DNA from: Vibrio tapetis subsp. tapetis
GTDB lineage: Bacteria; Pseudomonadota; Gammaproteobacteria; Enterobacterales; Vibrionaceae
Assembly: GCF_900233005.1 (NCBI RefSeq)
Contig: NZ_LT960611.1
Coordinates: 2,852,001-2,916,000 of the forward strand
Direction: 5' to 3'
Length of the DNA stretch: 64,000 nucleotides
A program made the position numbers and the translations under genes. Positions 28,070-43,244 of this stretch are shown here, piece after piece. Position 1 is the first letter of the stretch. Every line of letters starts with the position of its first letter. Under the pieces are notes generated by a model. It had not been told where the DNA came from, ran no database searches, and saw only the letters and a program-made list of their open reading frames with translations.

Positions 28070-28095
28070 AAGCCCAAGTCGTAAGACTTGGGCTT
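28070..28095 (-). terminator. Rho-independent terminator of the rRNA operon
   Basis: AAGCCCAAGTC, loop TTAC, GACTTGGGCTT on the minus strand, followed by TTTTT. It lies just beyond tRNA-Asp, the last gene of the operon. Confidence 0.92.
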
Positions 28096-28103
28096 AATAT
28101 AAG

Positions 28104-28180
28104 TGGCGGAGTGGACGGGACTCGAACCCGCGACCCCCGGCGTGACAGGCCGGTATTCTAACCAACTGAACTACCACTCC
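28104..28180 (-). tRNA. tRNA-Asp (anticodon GTC)
   Basis: 77 nt, ending in an encoded CCA. The minus strand begins GGAGTGGTAGTTCAGTTGG and carries the anticodon loop CCTGTCACG; the T arm is GGTTCGAGTCC. The sequence is nearly the same as E. coli tRNA-Asp. It is the distal gene of the rRNA operon. Confidence 0.97.
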
Positions 28181-28247
28181 GCAGTGGAATACTTGCCTTA
28201 GCAAGTGTTCATATTTTTAGATTGGTCAATCTAAAAATCAAATTTTG

Positions 28248-28366
28248 AGCCTGGCGATGTCCTACTCTCACATGGGGAAACCCCACACTACCATCGGCGC
28301 TACTGCGTTTCACTTCTGAGTTCGGCATGGGATCAGGTGGGTCCGCAACGCTATGGTCGCCAAGCA
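28248..28366 (-). rRNA. rrf: 5S ribosomal RNA
   Basis: About 119 nt, TGCTTGGCGACCATAGCG at the 5' end and CATCGCCAGGCT at the 3' end, which pair as helix I. It follows 23S and precedes tRNA-Asp. Sequence looks intact. Confidence 0.96.
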
Positions 28367-28461
28367 AATTCTTTAATTCGGAAAGCTGTTGCTTAAAAGT
28401 TCTTATTACACATTCAATTATGTTCTTGCTTTGAGTCCAATCAAAACCCCTTGGGTGTTGT

Positions 28462-31351
<2,890 letters not shown>

Positions 31352-31700
31352 ATACAACCCCAAGAGGTCTTTATGTATGGCAAACAACCAAGGTTGTCTC
31401 TCTATTTTATGAGTGAGAGACGTTCGATTTTGCCGGACTCAAATATGTTTTCATTCGCATGAAAACCCAAGAACACTTGAATGTGTGTTGGTACCTATCA
31501 CTCATAAAGAGTCATAGGATTTGAGAACTTTTAAATTTGAATAACAATGAAATCACATTGTTATTCGTCAGCTTTCCAAATTGTTAAAGAGCATAAAGCA
31601 CAAAAGCTTTAATCAATAACCGAAGTCATTCATTAAAGCTCTGCTTTAACTTAATCTAAACCATCAATCTGTGTGGGTACTCATCGTGAAAATCTTCGTA
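31352..31700 (-). other. 16S-23S internal transcribed spacer without tRNA
   Basis: 349 bp with no tRNA cloverleaf. On the minus strand it holds a boxA-like GCTCTTTAACAATTT at 31578-31592 and a copy of ATCAATCTGTGTGGGTACTC next to the 16S end. The same two elements occur in the operon leader. They serve antitermination and RNase III processing in enteric rRNA operons. Confidence 0.85.
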
Positions 31701-34523
<2,823 letters not shown>

Positions 34524-34770
34524 TAAGATTTTGTCGGCTCAATGAATACTGACTTTAAATTACCTGTTCCCTATAAATAGAGAAGTAAATTAAAGCTATT
34601 ATCGTTCCAACAGAACGATAATGAATTGACTGTGCCAAAATTAAGTAAACTTAATTTCGTATTGGTCACTCAGTTCATTGAAACCAAAGTTGTTTCCGAA
34701 GAAACTGTTTTTACCGAGGTAAAAACGTTTTGATTATCATCAACGAGTGCCCACACAGATTGATAGGTTT

Positions 34771-34785
34771 AAATTGTTAAAGAGC
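34771..34785 (-). promoter_or_regulatory. boxA antitermination element in the rRNA leader
   Basis: GCTCTTTAACAATTT on the minus strand, about 250 nt before 16S, identical to the copy in the 16S-23S spacer. Confidence 0.75.
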
Positions 34786-34833
34786 TTTCTTCTAACTTTG
34801 AAGCCTTTCGACTTTCTCGTTGAAGAGGCGGCT

Positions 34834-34861
34834 ATTCTAGCGAGATAATCAGGAGTGTCAA
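34834..34861 (-). promoter_or_regulatory. rRNA promoter P2
   Basis: Minus strand: TTGACA, 16 bp, TAGAAT, then a GC-rich discriminator GCCGCCTC, as in growth-rate-controlled rRNA promoters. Confidence 0.8.
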
Positions 34862-34980
34862 ACACTTTTTTGTTTTTTCTTTTCTTTCGAAATTTAAAAA
34901 CACATTATCCCTTTTGGCTAGTAGCCTAACTGAAATTATTCGCTGAAGCCTTATTGGCTCTGCCGTTTCAGTGAGGTCGC

Positions 34981-35008
34981 ATTATAGAGATAACGGTCAC
35001 ACTAGCAA
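34981..35008 (-). promoter_or_regulatory. rRNA promoter P1
   Basis: Minus strand: TTGCTA, 16 bp, TATAAT, then GCGACCTC. The sequence upstream is rich in A and T, as expected for an UP element. With P2 it gives the tandem promoter plan of enteric rRNA operons. Confidence 0.8.
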
Positions 35009-35153
35009 GCGTTAATTCAATAAAATTGCAAAAATAATCACTAACCGATGAAATTACGACCAAACCTTTATTTATGCAAGTTTACCTCCAACTAAAACAC
35101 AAGTTATCCACAGAGTTATTATATTTAGTTCAAAAAGCATACACCCCAAAACA
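35009..35153. other. AT-rich spacer between the rRNA promoters and cysH
   Basis: No gene. A/T-rich sequence probably includes the UP element of rRNA P1 and Fis-type sites. I saw no clear motif to annotate. Confidence 0.4.
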
Positions 35154-35180
35154 AAGAAAAGCTGCTAAGCAACTTTTCTT
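35154..35180 (-). terminator. Rho-independent terminator of cysJIH
   Basis: AAGAAAAGTTGC, loop TTA, GCAGCTTTTCTT on the minus strand (12-bp stem with one G-U), followed by TGTTTTG. Confidence 0.75.
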
Positions 35181-35210
35181 TTAATACTTCGGAGCCCTCT
35201 ATATAGATGT

Positions 35211-35984
35211 CTATATACCTGAGCCGTCTTCCTCACCATCCTCATGAAGGCCACATTCACGCTTGAGTCCAAAGAAACGAGTTTCTTCTTCGCTCATACC
35301 TGGCTGCCATTTTTTAGTGGTATGGGTATCGCCAACTGATAGGTAACCTTCTTCCCTTAACGGGTGATACGGCAAGTTATTTCCTTCTAAGTAATAGTGA
35401 ACATCTTTATTAGTCCAATCTATCACTGGTAGAAACTTAAACACGCCATTTTGTATTGCAAGTATTGGCAAGTTGGCCCGTGAACTTGATTGTTCACGGC
35501 GTAGACCAGAAAACCAAGTTCCAACATTAAGCTCAGCTAGGGCACGGCGCATCGGCTCGACCTTATTGAGCTTATTATATTGAGTGATGCCATCTACACC
35601 TTGATCCCAAAGCTTGCCGTATTTAGCTTCTTGCCAATGAGCGCTGTATTGAGCACTGAAGATTTTCAGATTCAAGTTCAATGACTCTGTTAGCTCATCA
35701 ATAAAACGGTATGTTTCCGGAAACAGATAACCAGTATCCGTCAAAATTACAGGGGTGTCCGATTTAACTTGAGTTACAAGGTGCAGCATAACGGCAGCTT
35801 GAATGCCAAAACTTGATGAAACGGCATGGGTGCCTTCTAAATGTTCAAGTGCCCACGCGACTCTTTGCTGAGCCGTTAACGTCTCTAGGTAGCCATTGAT
35901 TTCTGCAAGGTGAAGTACTTGAGCAGCCTTACCCATAGTTAGTAGTTCAGACAGCTGTGGTTTAGTTGCAAGGCTATTAGGCAT
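35211..35984 (-). CDS. cysH: Phosphoadenylyl-sulfate (PAPS) reductase
   Basis: 257 residues. It reduces PAPS to sulfite with thioredoxin in assimilatory sulfate reduction. The PAPS-binding [15 protein letters not shown] and [14 protein letters not shown] are present, as is the C-terminal ECGLH with the single catalytic cysteine typical of PAPS (not APS) reductases; no extra Cys pairs for a 4Fe-4S cluster are seen. It overlaps cysI by 8 bp and ends the cysJIH operon. Confidence 0.97.
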   Translation of the reverse strand: MPNSLATKPQLSELLTMGKAAQVLHLAEINGYLETLTAQQRVAWALEHLEGTHAVSSSFGIQAAVMLHLVTQVKSDTPVILTDTGYLFPETYRFIDELTESLNLNLKIFSAQYSAHWQEAKYGKLWDQGVDGITQYNKLNKVEPMRRALAELNVGTWFSGLRREQSSSRANLPILAIQNGVFKFLPVIDWTNKDVHYYLEGNNLPYHPLREEGYLSVGDTHTTKKWQPGMSEEETRFFGLKRECGLHEDGEEDGSGI

Positions 35985-37710
35985 AAAAGTCCCTTTTAGA
36001 AATGATCACTTCTTCAACTATGCCAGCTCGAATCGTGTAGTCACCAAACCCTTCGTTATCGTTACGTTCATTTGACCAGCGTTCAACGAGTTGATCGATC
36101 TCTTGCAGTATCTGCTTATCAGTGATGTTCTCTTTATACATCTTAGGAACACGAGTACCTGACTTATTCCCACCTAGGTGTAGGTTGTAACGCCCTGGCG
36201 CTTTGCCAACTAAACCGATTTCGGCCAACATTGCTCGACCACAACCATTTGGACAGCCTGTGACTCGAAGTACGATACTGTCCTCTTCCGGCAGTTCATG
36301 CTTCTTTAAAATGTCTTCGACATCGGTAACAAACTCAGGAAGAAAACGTTCAGCTTCTGCCATGGCAAGCGGGCAAGTTGGGAATGCGACACAAGCCATC
36401 GAATTTTTACGCTGCTCACTTACCCCGTCGTCCATCAAACCATGCTCTCGCGCGATTTTCTCAATCGCTGCTTTTTGCTTAGCCGGAACACCAGCCACTA
36501 TCAGGTTTTGGTTTGCGGTCATACGGAAATCGCCTTTGTGAATCTTTGCGATTTCAGCAACCCCTGTTTTTAATGGCTTACCTGGGTAATCGAGTAAGCG
36601 GCCATTCTCGATAAATAGCGCTAAATGGTGTTTGCCATCAATGCCTTCAACCCAACCGATACGATCACCGCGCTCAGTCAACTCAAATGGCTTGCTCTGT
36701 TCAAAAGCTATGCCTGCTCGCTTTTCCACTTCAGCTTTAAATACATCAACACCTACACGATCTAATGTGTACTTTGTTTTCGCATTTTTACGGTTAGAAC
36801 GATTACCCCAATCACGCTGGGTGGTAACCACTGCCGCAGCAACATCTAATGTTTTATCTAAAGCAACAAAACCAAAGTCATCAGCTTTACGAGGATAGGT
36901 TGAAGTGTCCCCGTGAGTCATTGCCAAACCACCACCAACAAGAACATTAAAGCCCACCAGCTTGCCATTATCGGCAATTGCAATGAAGTTGAGATCATTG
37001 GCATGAACATCGACATCATTTTGAGGTGGTATAACAACCGTAGTTTTAAACTTACGGGGTAAATAGTTACTGCCTAAGATTGGCTCTTCATCTGTGGTTT
37101 CAAGCTTTTCACCGTCTAACCATATTTCTGCATATGCACGAGATTTAGGTAATAAATGCTCACTGATTTTTTTCGCCCACTCGTAGGCTTCCTGGTGAAG
37201 TTCAGATTCAACCGGGTTTGTCGTACACAACACGTTACGATTGACATCACCAGCAGTTGCAATTGAATCAATGCCAATACTGTTCAGCGTTTGGTGCATC
37301 AACTTAATATTTGGTTTTAACACACCGTGAAACTGAAACGTTTGGCGCGTCGTTAGACGGATACTGCCGTACGAGGTATGCTCATCAGCAAACTTATCAA
37401 TTGCTAGCCATTGCTCAGGCTTAATAATCCCACCCGGCATGCGAGCACGCAGCATCACATTATGTAAAGGCTCTAGCTTTTGCTTTTGACGTTCAGCTCG
37501 AAAGTCACGATCGTCTTGTTGATACATTCCATGAAAGCGAATCAGCTGAAAGTTATCTGCCGTGAACCCGCCAGTAATCCGGTCTTGTAAATCAGTTTGA
37601 ATGCTACCGCGTAAGAAGTTGCTTTCTCTTTTAAGGCGTTCGTTATCAGCTAATGGCCCCAGCACTTGGCCTAGGACTTCTTGTTTATTTGTTTCATTAT
37701 TTACAGTCAT
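35977..37710 (-). CDS. cysI: Sulfite reductase hemoprotein beta subunit
   Basis: 577 residues. It carries the siroheme and 4Fe-4S centre that reduces sulfite to sulfide with six electrons from CysJ. The four cluster cysteines lie in [11 protein letters not shown] and [13 protein letters not shown]. The conserved [10 protein letters not shown] near residue 120 binds siroheme and substrate. The start overlaps the cysJ stop (TAATG), so the subunits are translationally coupled. Confidence 0.98.
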   Translation of the reverse strand: MTVNNETNKQEVLGQVLGPLADNERLKRESNFLRGSIQTDLQDRITGGFTADNFQLIRFHGMYQQDDRDFRAERQKQKLEPLHNVMLRARMPGGIIKPEQWLAIDKFADEHTSYGSIRLTTRQTFQFHGVLKPNIKLMHQTLNSIGIDSIATAGDVNRNVLCTTNPVESELHQEAYEWAKKISEHLLPKSRAYAEIWLDGEKLETTDEEPILGSNYLPRKFKTTVVIPPQNDVDVHANDLNFIAIADNGKLVGFNVLVGGGLAMTHGDTSTYPRKADDFGFVALDKTLDVAAAVVTTQRDWGNRSNRKNAKTKYTLDRVGVDVFKAEVEKRAGIAFEQSKPFELTERGDRIGWVEGIDGKHHLALFIENGRLLDYPGKPLKTGVAEIAKIHKGDFRMTANQNLIVAGVPAKQKAAIEKIAREHGLMDDGVSEQRKNSMACVAFPTCPLAMAEAERFLPEFVTDVEDILKKHELPEEDSIVLRVTGCPNGCGRAMLAEIGLVGKAPGRYNLHLGGNKSGTRVPKMYKENITDKQILQEIDQLVERWSNERNDNEGFGDYTIRAGIVEEVIISKRDFYA

Positions 37711-39542
37711 TAGTACACATCCCTTTGATAACGCTTCGCCTTACGGAGATCGTTTATGAACTCTTCCGCTTTTACTTCAGTTAAACCGCCGTGTTGAACC
37801 GCGACAGTGACTAATGCGTCATTCACATCCTTTGCCATACGGGTTGCATCACCACATACATAAATGTAAGCCCCCTCTTGTATCCACTGCCAAACTTGCT
37901 TTGCGTGCTCAAGAATTCGGTGTTGGACGTATACTTTTTCTTGTTGATCTCGGCTAAATGCCACATCAAGTTGTGTAACTAACCCAGATTTTAGGTATTT
38001 TTGCCATTCAACTTGGTATAAGAAATCTTGTGTGAACGTTCTATCACCGAAGAACAGCCAGTTTTTACCTTCAGCGTCTCGGTTGTCTCTTTCTTGAATG
38101 AAGCTACGGAAAGGAGCAATGCCCGTTCCTGGGCCAATCATAATGACGGGAGTATTATCGTCTTGCGGTAATTTGAAGTTATTGTTGTTTTCAATAAAGA
38201 CTTTAACTTCCCCACCTTCCTCTAGGCGCTGAGACAAGAAGCCTGATGCACCACCAAACCTTACATCTTCCCCTTTTTTATATTCCACTAGACCAACCGT
38301 TAGATGCACTTCATCTTCGACTTCACTTTGAGCTGACGCGATAGAATACAAGCGCGGTGTTAGCTTACGTAAAATGCTCGTTAGCTGTTCTGCTGTTAGC
38401 TTAGTTTTCTTTTCTGCTAATACATCCACGACTTGTGTATTATTTGAATACTCACGAAGCTTGCTTTTATCTTCCACCAGCTTTTGTAATTTCTTGCTGC
38501 CAGAAAGCTCAGCAAACTTAGTCACTAATTGAGGGTTAGCAGCCGTCACTTCAAATTTAGTAATCAACGCCGTGCGAATAGATAAGCTTTCGCCATCAAC
38601 ATCAATACTCTCGATGCCAGAAAGTCCTGCTTTATCCAGAATTAAATCAACTAACTCGGCACTGTTTTCAAACCACACACCCAATGCATCACCGGGTTGA
38701 TAAGTAATACCCGCCCCCTCTAAATCGATTTCAATGTGACGAACATCTTTTCCAGAGTCTCGACCCGTGATCTTTTGGTTGGTAAGTAGAGAAGCAGTAA
38801 ATGGATTCAGTTTACTGAATTGACTAGGTGCAGATTGACCGACAGGGAGCTGTACTATTTCTGCTTCAACGTTTGCGGATAATGCATCTTTAACAGTATC
38901 AAGTGCAGATTGACGCCACTGCGCTGCTGGGGCGTCATAATCCACATCACAATCGATTCGATCTATAAATGATGTGGCGCCTAACTTAGACAGATACTCG
39001 TCAAAATCTTTACCTGTCTGGCAGAAAAACTCGTAGCTTGAATCGCCTAAACCAATAACACCATATTGAAGGTTAGGTAGTTTAGGCGCCTTTTTAGACT
39101 GTAAAAACTCATGCAACTCAATGGCATTATCTGGCGCTTCGCCTTCTCCATTCGTTGACGCTACAAATATCACATGCGTTTCTTTCGCTAAACTTCTACC
39201 TTTGTAATCACTAGCATCGTAAACACTAGCTGCAATACCTAAAGCTACCGCTTCTTCTTTTAATACTTCAGCAACCCCTTTTGCGTTTCCAGTTTGCGAA
39301 GCATAAATAATACTTAACTTGCCAACCGGTTTTGCCGCAACAGCAGCAGCCGCTTGACGAATTGGTGCCGTTGCACCTTGTGTTTGGTGTTGGCTCAACC
39401 CCCAAAAATAACCACTGACCCATGCTAGCTGTTGCGATGACAGCTCAGATGAGGCTTGTTGTAATTGACCTATTTGTTGATCATTCAGCGGACTTGCGAG
39501 GGCGGAGAGATCATTTGCTTGAGTGTTTCCTTGTGAAGACAT
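37710..39542 (-). CDS. cysJ: Sulfite reductase flavoprotein alpha subunit
   Basis: 610 residues. It has an FMN-binding flavodoxin domain (about residues 75-210; [15 protein letters not shown]), a connecting domain, then FAD-binding (RLYSIASAQ) and NADPH-binding ([24 protein letters not shown]) parts, ending YQRDVY. It passes electrons from NADPH to CysI. It is first in the operon; I did not find a clear CysB site in the short upstream region. Confidence 0.98.
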   Translation of the reverse strand: MSSQGNTQANDLSALASPLNDQQIGQLQQASSELSSQQLAWVSGYFWGLSQHQTQGATAPIRQAAAAVAAKPVGKLSIIYASQTGNAKGVAEVLKEEAVALGIAASVYDASDYKGRSLAKETHVIFVASTNGEGEAPDNAIELHEFLQSKKAPKLPNLQYGVIGLGDSSYEFFCQTGKDFDEYLSKLGATSFIDRIDCDVDYDAPAAQWRQSALDTVKDALSANVEAEIVQLPVGQSAPSQFSKLNPFTASLLTNQKITGRDSGKDVRHIEIDLEGAGITYQPGDALGVWFENSAELVDLILDKAGLSGIESIDVDGESLSIRTALITKFEVTAANPQLVTKFAELSGSKKLQKLVEDKSKLREYSNNTQVVDVLAEKKTKLTAEQLTSILRKLTPRLYSIASAQSEVEDEVHLTVGLVEYKKGEDVRFGGASGFLSQRLEEGGEVKVFIENNNNFKLPQDDNTPVIMIGPGTGIAPFRSFIQERDNRDAEGKNWLFFGDRTFTQDFLYQVEWQKYLKSGLVTQLDVAFSRDQQEKVYVQHRILEHAKQVWQWIQEGAYIYVCGDATRMAKDVNDALVTVAVQHGGLTEVKAEEFINDLRKAKRYQRDVY

Positions 39543-39655
39543 ATCACGACATCCCTATTCATTGCGTGATGATAGATTAACCACTCTCGCTAATAATAAA
39601 AAAGAATAGATGAGTATGTTTTATAACTTTTGGATTTAAGGGGATGAAAATAATG

Positions 39656-39886
39656 TTAGCGTTCTTCAACGCGGACGTGACTAAAACCAACGGCTAAAGC
39701 CGATTTAGAGGCTTTATCGAGATCTAAATAGTGACACTCTTCGCCGTGAGAGTCAGTCAATAAAATGAACCCCCCGCGGGAATGGCGAAATTCGACCACC
39801 CAGCTCCCTTCTTGAATCGCAGGTTCAATTATCGCTTCAACTAACTGGTTGTCTCTGTATAGACCTCGCAACTCAGAAATCGTCAT
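39656..39886 (-). CDS. Small protein of unknown function
   Basis: 76 residues from the ATG at 39886 (MTISELRGLYRDNQLVEAII), with AAGGA seven bases upstream, so it looks translated. A longer in-frame reading to 40000 would run into the 3' end of the intron and has no ribosome site. The protein is soluble, mixed alpha/beta, with a hydrophobic core WVVEFRHSRGGFILLTD and a C-terminal ALAVGFSHVRVEER. I do not recognise it. It lies between cysJ and intron copy 1, on the same strand; the intron entered about 75 bp upstream of it. Confidence 0.65.
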   Translation of the reverse strand: MTISELRGLYRDNQLVEAIIEPAIQEGSWVVEFRHSRGGFILLTDSHGEECHYLDLDKASKSALAVGFSHVRVEER

Positions 39887-39961
39887 GAGCAGATCCTTGC
39901 TTACATTCCCATTAACTAAGCATGGTTCAACTTCGCGAGGATGCAAACAAATTCCACATAC

Positions 39962-42053
39962 ATCGAGTAGGGTGAGGCGTCTCCGCCTCATCCCTCTCAC
40001 AGAACCGTACGTACGGACCTCGTATACGGCTCATGCACATTTCCATTCAGCATAATGGCTGAACACATATCCTGTCCTAACGTGTTCAAGATTCACTAAT
40101 CCAAGGTCGTTAAACCATTGATTTGGCATCGAGTAACTGGCTAATGGACTCGCAGCATTTCTCCAACTATCCATACAGATATACCTGAATGACCCTTCGT
40201 AACCTAGCTGTCTTAGCCTGCGGTGGAGTCGGGTCGGTTTTTTCCATAATCGTAATTGGACGCTGCGAAGTCTTCGCCTTAACCACGCGGCCAGTTTCTT
40301 AAACTCCCTGTTGGCATTCGCTATTCGAAAGTACTGGCTGAACCCTCTCAGAAGTGGATTCAGTTGTTTAATGACTTCTAACAATGGCTTACCGCCATTG
40401 CGTCTTGTCACTCGCTTCAACTTTCCTTTGAACGTCGACATTTTCTTTGGCTGAATACGGCTATAATGGCTACCGATTTCTATTCCAAGGAATTTCACAC
40501 CTTCGCCGCTGTGCGCTATGTGTGATTTGGTTTCGTTCACCGTTAACTTGAGCTGTTTTTCCAGGACCTTCGTTGCCTGTACTTGCGCATTTTCTGCACC
40601 TTTACGGCTGCGACAGAAGATCAGTATGTCGTCGGCATAACGGACTATTCGATGTCCTCGCTTTCGCATCTCTTGATCAAACGCATCCAGATAGATGTTC
40701 GCTATCAGTGGGCTTATTACTCCACCTTGCGGACTACCTATCTCGGTATGCTGCCACTCTCCATCAACCATTACGCCACTTTTCAGGAACTGTTTGATGA
40801 GCTCCAGTACGCTACTGTCTGTGACTCGTTTCTTAATGCTTTTTAGAATAAGCTCGTGGTCGAGCTTATCGAAGCACTTCGATAAGTCCATATCTACGAC
40901 GTGTTGCATTCCGTATCGACGGATGAACATCGTCGCTTTGTTTATAGCATCGTGACAACTTCGATTCGGTCTATACCCAAAGCTGGATGGGTGAAACTGC
41001 TCTTCGAAGATTGGGGTTAATAGATCATTTAGAGCTTGTTGGACAACTCTATCCCGTACTGTTGGGATCCCAAGTAATCGCACCCCACCATCATCTTTCG
41101 GTATTTCTACCCGTCTGACGGGTTGAGGGGTGTATCGCTTGGTTTTGAGTTCCAGAAGAAGTTGATCTAGGTTATCACTCAGATTTTGGGCGTAGTCGCT
41201 TAGGCTCTGCCTATCTATTCCGGCCGCGCCTTTCGCTTTCCACACTTTTTTAAATCCTTTATAGAGTCGCTCTTTGTGGAGCAAGTGACCATATAAACTG
41301 TAGTAAACTCTCAACTTTTTCCTTTAGATTGTGTGCCGTGTGGGGACAAATGCTCTCTCACAGTGTTGGTGTATTTCACTCCACTCTCTAGCCTTCTAGC
41401 TCAATGGCAATTTACTAGAGTGAGTCAGAGTTACTCCCTTGTACGGTTTCTCGCTTCAGTGCTTTGCTTTCACAAAGACCGAGACGGAATACCTCGATAG
41501 CTAATCAACTTGTATACCACTGAAAAAAAAAACATCTGCTCATCACAGACTTAAAATGTACTTCATCCCTTCGCAACACCAGATTGCTTTTGGCAAAATG
41601 TTGTCCCATCAGACGTGTTACTGATGGTCAGCTCAGTTTTATCCTCCACACCATTACTGGGCTTCACCGGCCGAGCTTTACTCACTACTACGGATTCATC
41701 TGCCACCTCGCACCAACATAGATCTTGGCTCTCGCCTTGAGTTTATGCTTCCGACGTTTGCTCGGATGTGGTGTCAGGCTTCCCCAGTTACTGCACTGGC
41801 TCCCTGTTAACAATGCCACCCTCAAGCACAATCTAGGTCTGATTGAGTATCGGGCTTCACGCTATTTTGCACGCTTACCCACCTAAATTGCCGAATCAGG
41901 TTCACTTTCGTTGTGTACTGTTAACTTCCTATCGCTTCCTTCAAACCCTGCCGTTGGCCAGCAACGCCCTTGCGATTCGGATTATCTTCCCCTCAATCAG
42001 GGTGATTTAGGCTTCTTTCAGCCTAATGGGTTTGCCAGCTTCGCTGGGCAAAC
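39962..42053 (-). mobile_element. Group II intron, copy 1
   Basis: About 2,092 bp, transcribed on the minus strand. The RNA 5' part (about 740 nt) precedes the reverse transcriptase gene; after it comes domain V (GAGCCGTATACGAGG ... CGTACGGTTCTG, about 39995-40030), then domain VI and the 3' end CTACTCGAT at 39962. The 5' end lies directly after the T-tract of the barrel-gene terminator (42054-42059) and reads GTTTGCCC rather than the usual GTGYG. Copy 2 (55499-57589) is almost identical. The class C assignment comes from the insertion site; protein class was not determined. Confidence 0.9.
40031..41314 (-). CDS. Group II intron reverse transcriptase/maturase (copy 1)
   Basis: 427 residues from a TTG start with AAAGGA five bases upstream. 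Reverse transcriptase blocks are intact: GAAGIDRQSLSDY, the RT2 region FGYRPNRSCHDAI, MDLSKCFDKLDHE, GSPQGGVISPLIANIYLD and the active site YADD. The C-terminal half resembles the GIIM maturase domain. No HNH endonuclease domain follows, so it probably moves by using DNA replication-fork primers. The protein differs from copy 2 at residue 27 (Lys here, Glu there). Short frames on the other strand are antisense shadows. Confidence 0.93.
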   Translation of the reverse strand: MRVYYSLYGHLLHKERLYKGFKKVWKAKGAAGIDRQSLSDYAQNLSDNLDQLLLELKTKRYTPQPVRRVEIPKDDGGVRLLGIPTVRDRVVQQALNDLLTPIFEEQFHPSSFGYRPNRSCHDAINKATMFIRRYGMQHVVDMDLSKCFDKLDHELILKSIKKRVTDSSVLELIKQFLKSGVMVDGEWQHTEIGSPQGGVISPLIANIYLDAFDQEMRKRGHRIVRYADDILIFCRSRKGAENAQVQATKVLEKQLKLTVNETKSHIAHSGEGVKFLGIEIGSHYSRIQPKKMSTFKGKLKRVTRRNGGKPLLEVIKQLNPLLRGFSQYFRIANANREFKKLAAWLRRRLRSVQLRLWKKPTRLHRRLRQLGYEGSFRYICMDSWRNAASPLASYSMPNQWFNDLGLVNLEHVRTGYVFSHYAEWKCA

Positions 42054-42059
42054 AAAAAA

Positions 42060-42080
42060 GCACCGCCTTCAAGGCAGTGC
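42060..42080 (-). terminator. Terminator of the barrel gene, target of intron copy 1
   Basis: Minus strand: GCACTGCC, loop TTGAA, GGCGGTGC, then TTTTTT. The intron begins directly after these six T's. Confidence 0.88.
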
Positions 42081-42102
42081 TTTCTTCAAATTGAATGAAA
42101 AC

Positions 42103-42777
42103 TTAGAAGCCGGCAGTCAGCCCCAAAAACCAACCATGTGTCAGAGACATATCACCAGAACCTGGGTAGAAATTAAATCGATACTCCATTGCGCGATAGC
42201 CACCACGCATTGCAATGTCTACTTTTTCTAAATCAAAACGATATTGCATACCCGCCGTTAAGTCTGCGGTTTTATTGCCGTCACCATTACCAAAATCGAA
42301 TTCGCCAATAACATCAAAATTGGTATCGGGTACATTAATGCGAGCATTCGCGTGCCAGCTGAATAACAGCTTACTGAATGATGTTGCTGGTAAGTCACTT
42401 GGGTTGGTGTATTCACCATCTTTGTACTTAGACCAAGTAACACCTACATCAAAGTGCAAATGTTCGTGCTCCATAATGTCGTAGTAGAAAGTGTAATCGT
42501 ATTTGTCGAAGCTGGTAATCTCGCCTCTAACAGGCGTGAAACGCACTCTTACATGGGGGGCATACGGAATTGTATTCTCAAACGCGAAAGAAAATGCGCC
42601 TTGCGTATCTACTGAGTCACGCTTCGAATCTTCTTTATTATCAGAAAAACTCGTACCCGCTGACCACAAGTCGCTACCGACTCTAAAATAGTAGTCCGAC
42701 TCTGCCGAAACAGGCATTGCAATTGAGCTCGCTAGTACTAAAGCTGAAGCCGCCATACGCACTTTCATTTTGTTCAT
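42103..42777 (-). CDS. Outer-membrane beta-barrel protein
   Basis: 224 residues with a signal peptide (MKVRMAASALVLASSIAMPVSA). The rest alternates polar and hydrophobic residues, as in an 8-to-10-strand barrel, and ends in ...LGLTAGF with the terminal phenylalanine recognised by the Bam complex. It resembles the TIGR04219-type barrels seen in Vibrio, though I cannot verify this by search. An ATG at 42777 (MNKMKVRMAA) or at the fourth codon could start it. Function unknown; perhaps a small porin or structural barrel. Its terminator is the landing site of intron copy 1. Confidence 0.75.
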   Translation of the reverse strand: MNKMKVRMAASALVLASSIAMPVSAESDYYFRVGSDLWSAGTSFSDNKEDSKRDSVDTQGAFSFAFENTIPYAPHVRVRFTPVRGEITSFDKYDYTFYYDIMEHEHLHFDVGVTWSKYKDGEYTNPSDLPATSFSKLLFSWHANARINVPDTNFDVIGEFDFGNGDGNKTADLTAGMQYRFDLEKVDIAMRGGYRAMEYRFNFYPGSGDMSLTHGWFLGLTAGF

Positions 42778-42862
42778 CCACTCTCAAATACAAGAAATTA
42801 ACTCGGATACTATCACATATCCGAGAAGCAATAACCATCAAGAATGAATGTACACGCATAAG

Positions 42863-43075
42863 CTAGCGTGGCTGATAGACGAAACTCTTAAAGAACCACC
42901 AGCCAACAACAATGACAATTAGCCACGGCAGAACTTTAAACACCATACCAACCATTCCCAAAACAAACATCGCAAGGAATGCCACGCCCGTTGCAATAAA
43001 TACTGTCATCATCGTCACGCCAGTAAATACCAGCATGCCCACAAAAATAAATACAAACAGTAATTCAAACATCAC
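42863..43075 (-). CDS. pspG: PspG, phage-shock membrane protein
   Basis: 70 residues, almost all hydrophobic, in two to three membrane segments (MMFELLFVFIFVGMLVFTGV ... VLPWLIVIVVGWWFFKSF). The N-terminus and the LPWL segment match E. coli PspG, which also lies next to dusA. It acts in the inner-membrane stress response. A sigma-54-type promoter (43117-43133) lies just upstream, as expected of a PspF-controlled gene. No other psp genes are in the window. Confidence 0.88.
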   Translation of the reverse strand: MMFELLFVFIFVGMLVFTGVTMMTVFIATGVAFLAMFVLGMVGMVFKVLPWLIVIVVGWWFFKSFVYQPR

Positions 43076-43116
43076 TAACCTCTTCTTAGTTATTAACTTC
43101 TCTCTACGTTACTAAT

Positions 43117-43133
43117 TGCAGAAAGCAGGCCAA
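43117..43133 (-). promoter_or_regulatory. Sigma-54 promoter of pspG
   Basis: Minus strand TTGGCCTGCTTTCTGCA: GG and GC are exactly 10 bp apart, as in the -24/-12 consensus TGGCACG-N4-TTGC. The predicted start of transcription is about 30 bp ahead of the pspG ATG. Confidence 0.75.
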
Positions 43134-43175
43134 CTTATCTAAAAAATTAAGTTATTGTAATTTAAATAAAAAATA

Positions 43176-43201
43176 GGCCTTCCGCAATAAAACGAAAGGC
43201 C
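43176..43201 (-). terminator. Rho-independent terminator of dusA
   Basis: Minus strand: GGCCTTTCG ... CGGAAGGCC (9-bp stem with one G-U), followed by TATTTTTTATTT. It lies between dusA and the pspG promoter, so pspG is a separate unit. Confidence 0.8.
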
Positions 43202-43244
43202 CACATTTAATGGCATGGTAAATAAAACCATTCAGTGGTGAATT

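Noticed and set aside
39887..40000. N-terminal extension of the 76-residue gene
   Set aside because: The extension enters the intron's 3' end and lacks a ribosome site; the ATG at 39886 has one.
40573..40955. Plus-strand frames of 74-87 residues (also at 56110-56383)
   Set aside because: Antisense to the intron reverse transcriptase; no ribosome sites.
42033..42059. Hairpin followed by A's, like a terminator
   Set aside because: It has A's, not T's, on the plus strand, and on the minus strand the T's come before it. It is the intron's 5' hairpin following the host terminator's T-tract.
41911..42231. Plus-strand frame of 106 residues across the intron 5' end
   Set aside because: It spans the intron boundary and runs antisense to the barrel gene; no support as a gene.
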